DNA of 7,716 nucleotides from the NCBI GenBank assembly GCA_004357415.1, contig SMVY01000182.1:1-7716 (forward strand), in the 5' to 3' direction. The translations under genes were made by a program, and so were the position numbers. How positions within the stretch are numbered: the first letter of the stretch is position 1; every line of letters begins with the position of its first letter. The notes below the pieces were generated by a model that was not told the origin of the DNA, ran no database searches, and saw only the letters and a program-made list of their open reading frames with translations. Source of the stretch: Gemmatimonadota bacterium. GTDB taxonomy: Bacteria > Gemmatimonadota > Gemmatimonadetes > Gemmatimonadales > GWC2-71-9. Shown one piece after another: positions 6,687 through 7,716 of this stretch.

Positions 6687-7716
6687 ATGACCAAGACCGT
6701 AGCCGCGCCGCCGAAGAACCTCCCGGGCGAACCGGCCGTGACTTTCGCCTTGGCTGAGGAACACAACCTCAACCAGCTCGAGTACGACCGGATCGTCGCC
6801 ATGCTCGAGCGAACACCGACCTACACCGAGCTGGGCATCTTCTCGGCGTTGTGGTCCGAGCATTGTTCCTACAAGCACTCCCGCCCCGTGCTCAAGGAGT
6901 TCCCCACCACTGGCAAACACGTCATGCAGGGGCCCGGGGAGAATGCCGGCGTCATGCGCCTGCCCGACGGCTGGGCCGTGGCGTTCAAGATCGAGAGCCA
7001 CAACCACCCGTCAGCGGTTGAACCGTATCAGGGAGCCGCCACCGGGGTCGGGGGCATTCTCCGCGACGTGTTCACCATGGGCGCGCGTCCGGTGGCCGTC
7101 CTCAACAGCATCCGCTTCGGCCCGCTGTCCGTAGCTCGAAACCGGTACTTGTTCGCCGGAGTCGTCCGTGGGGTCGGCGACTACGGCAATTGTATGGGCG
7201 TCCCCACCCTCGGCGGCGAGGTCGTGTTCGACGAAACTTATGCCGGCAATCCTCTGGTCAACGCCATGTGCGTCGGCCTGCTCCGCGAAGACGATCTCAT
7301 CCGGGCCAAAGCCGAGGGCGTGGGCAATATCCTCCTGGCGGTCGGCGCCCGCACCGGGCGCGACGGGATTCATGGGGCGAGCTTCGCCTCCGAGGAACTC
7401 TCGGAACAGAGCCAAGCGCGCCGCCCCCAGGTCCAGGTGGGCGACCCGTTCATGGAAAAGCTCCTCCTCGAAGCCAGCCTGAACCTCATCACCGGTGGCA
7501 TGATCGTCGCCATTCAGGACATGGGCGCGGCGGGGCTGACCAGCTCGGCGGCCGAGATGGCGGAACGTGGGGGCGTCGGGGTGGAACTGGACACCAGCAA
7601 GGTGCCGGTGCGCGAAGAAGGCATGACGCCCTACGAGATCCTCCTGTCTGAGTCCCAGGAACGCATGCTGGTAGTGGCCGAGCCCGGGAGGGTGGCCGAG
7701 GTCCAAGACGTATGCC
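6687..7716 (+). CDS. purL: Phosphoribosylformylglycinamidine synthase, catalytic subunit PurL (partial, 3' end missing)
   Basis: This is the start of the cytoplasmic subunit that converts FGAR to FGAM with ATP and the ammonia from PurQ. It has 343 codons here and continues past the window; the full protein of this type is usually about 740 residues. Visible blocks are LWSEHCSYKHS (55-65), where His59 corresponds to the conserved catalytic His. Next come KIESHNHPSAVEPYQGAATG (101-120) and the glycine-rich GVGGILRDVFTMGARP, which form the nucleotide and metal site. GDYGNCMGVPTLGGEV (164-179), GRDGIHGASFAS (224-235), QDMGAAGLTSSAAEM (277-291) and LLSESQERML (319-328) follow. The Cys/His segment and the lack of a long N-terminal domain show the small split form that needs PurS and PurQ, both encoded just upstream. 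The ATG at 6687 is chosen by family N-terminus and lies 7 bases after the preceding stop. Only a weak AAG-type ribosome site is visible. Confidence 0.97.
   Translation, partial: MTKTVAAPPKNLPGEPAVTFALAEEHNLNQLEYDRIVAMLERTPTYTELGIFSALWSEHCSYKHSRPVLKEFPTTGKHVMQGPGENAGVMRLPDGWAVAFKIESHNHPSAVEPYQGAATGVGGILRDVFTMGARPVAVLNSIRFGPLSVARNRYLFAGVVRGVGDYGNCMGVPTLGGEVVFDETYAGNPLVNAMCVGLLREDDLIRAKAEGVGNILLAVGARTGRDGIHGASFASEELSEQSQARRPQVQVGDPFMEKLLLEASLNLITGGMIVAIQDMGAAGLTSSAAEMAERGGVGVELDTSKVPVREEGMTPYEILLSESQERMLVVAEPGRVAEVQDVC

Noticed and set aside
7011..7706. Antisense open frame of 231 codons opposite purL
   Set aside because: It lies wholly against conserved PurL blocks and shows no protein family features.
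1..7716. Defence, mobile or other novel system
   Set aside because: All genes but one belong to known housekeeping families. There are no repeats, transposase, integrase or nuclease-like genes, and I saw no obvious base-composition shift.

Overview
The window is a compact, high-GC, one-strand stretch of bacterial chromosome. It is almost entirely coding, with nine genes and the tail of a tenth, all on the + strand. From start to end they are: the C-terminus of truA, an HtrA/DegP-type serine protease, purB, purC, psd (phosphatidylserine decarboxylase), pssA (phosphatidylserine synthase), purS, purQ, a small zf-TFIIB-type zinc-ribbon protein, and the first 343 codons of purL, cut by the window edge. 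No RNA gene, mobile element, repeat array, CRISPR, internal promoter or terminator is visible. The longest gap between genes is 20 bases.

The layout looks like one operon. Six of the nine junctions overlap by 1, 4 or 10 bases, mostly in ATGA or TGATG arrangements, and the other three are gaps of 18, 20 and 7 bases. Any promoter must lie upstream of the window, before or within truA. The last genes and any terminator lie beyond its end.

Two pathways are interleaved. The purine genes cover FGAR to FGAM (PurS, PurQ and PurL as the three-subunit amidotransferase), CAIR to SAICAR (PurC), and both lyase steps of PurB. The psd-pssA pair makes phosphatidylethanolamine from CDP-diacylglycerol and serine, and it sits between purC and purS. 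The truA and HtrA genes upstream are tRNA modification and envelope quality-control functions. The zinc-ribbon gene separates purQ from its partner purL.

The separate PurS/PurQ/PurL form excludes the single-chain PurL of Gammaproteobacteria such as E. coli. PurB is the long, animal-like form. Gene order and the envelope genes suggest a Gram-negative-type bacterium. Gemmatimonadota is my best guess from recalled gene neighbourhoods, held with low to moderate confidence because no 16S rRNA or search is available. This is a housekeeping region, and I found no convincing sign of a new system. The points most worth a second look are the zinc-ribbon gene between purQ and purL, the phospholipid genes inside the purine cluster, and the animal-like PurB.
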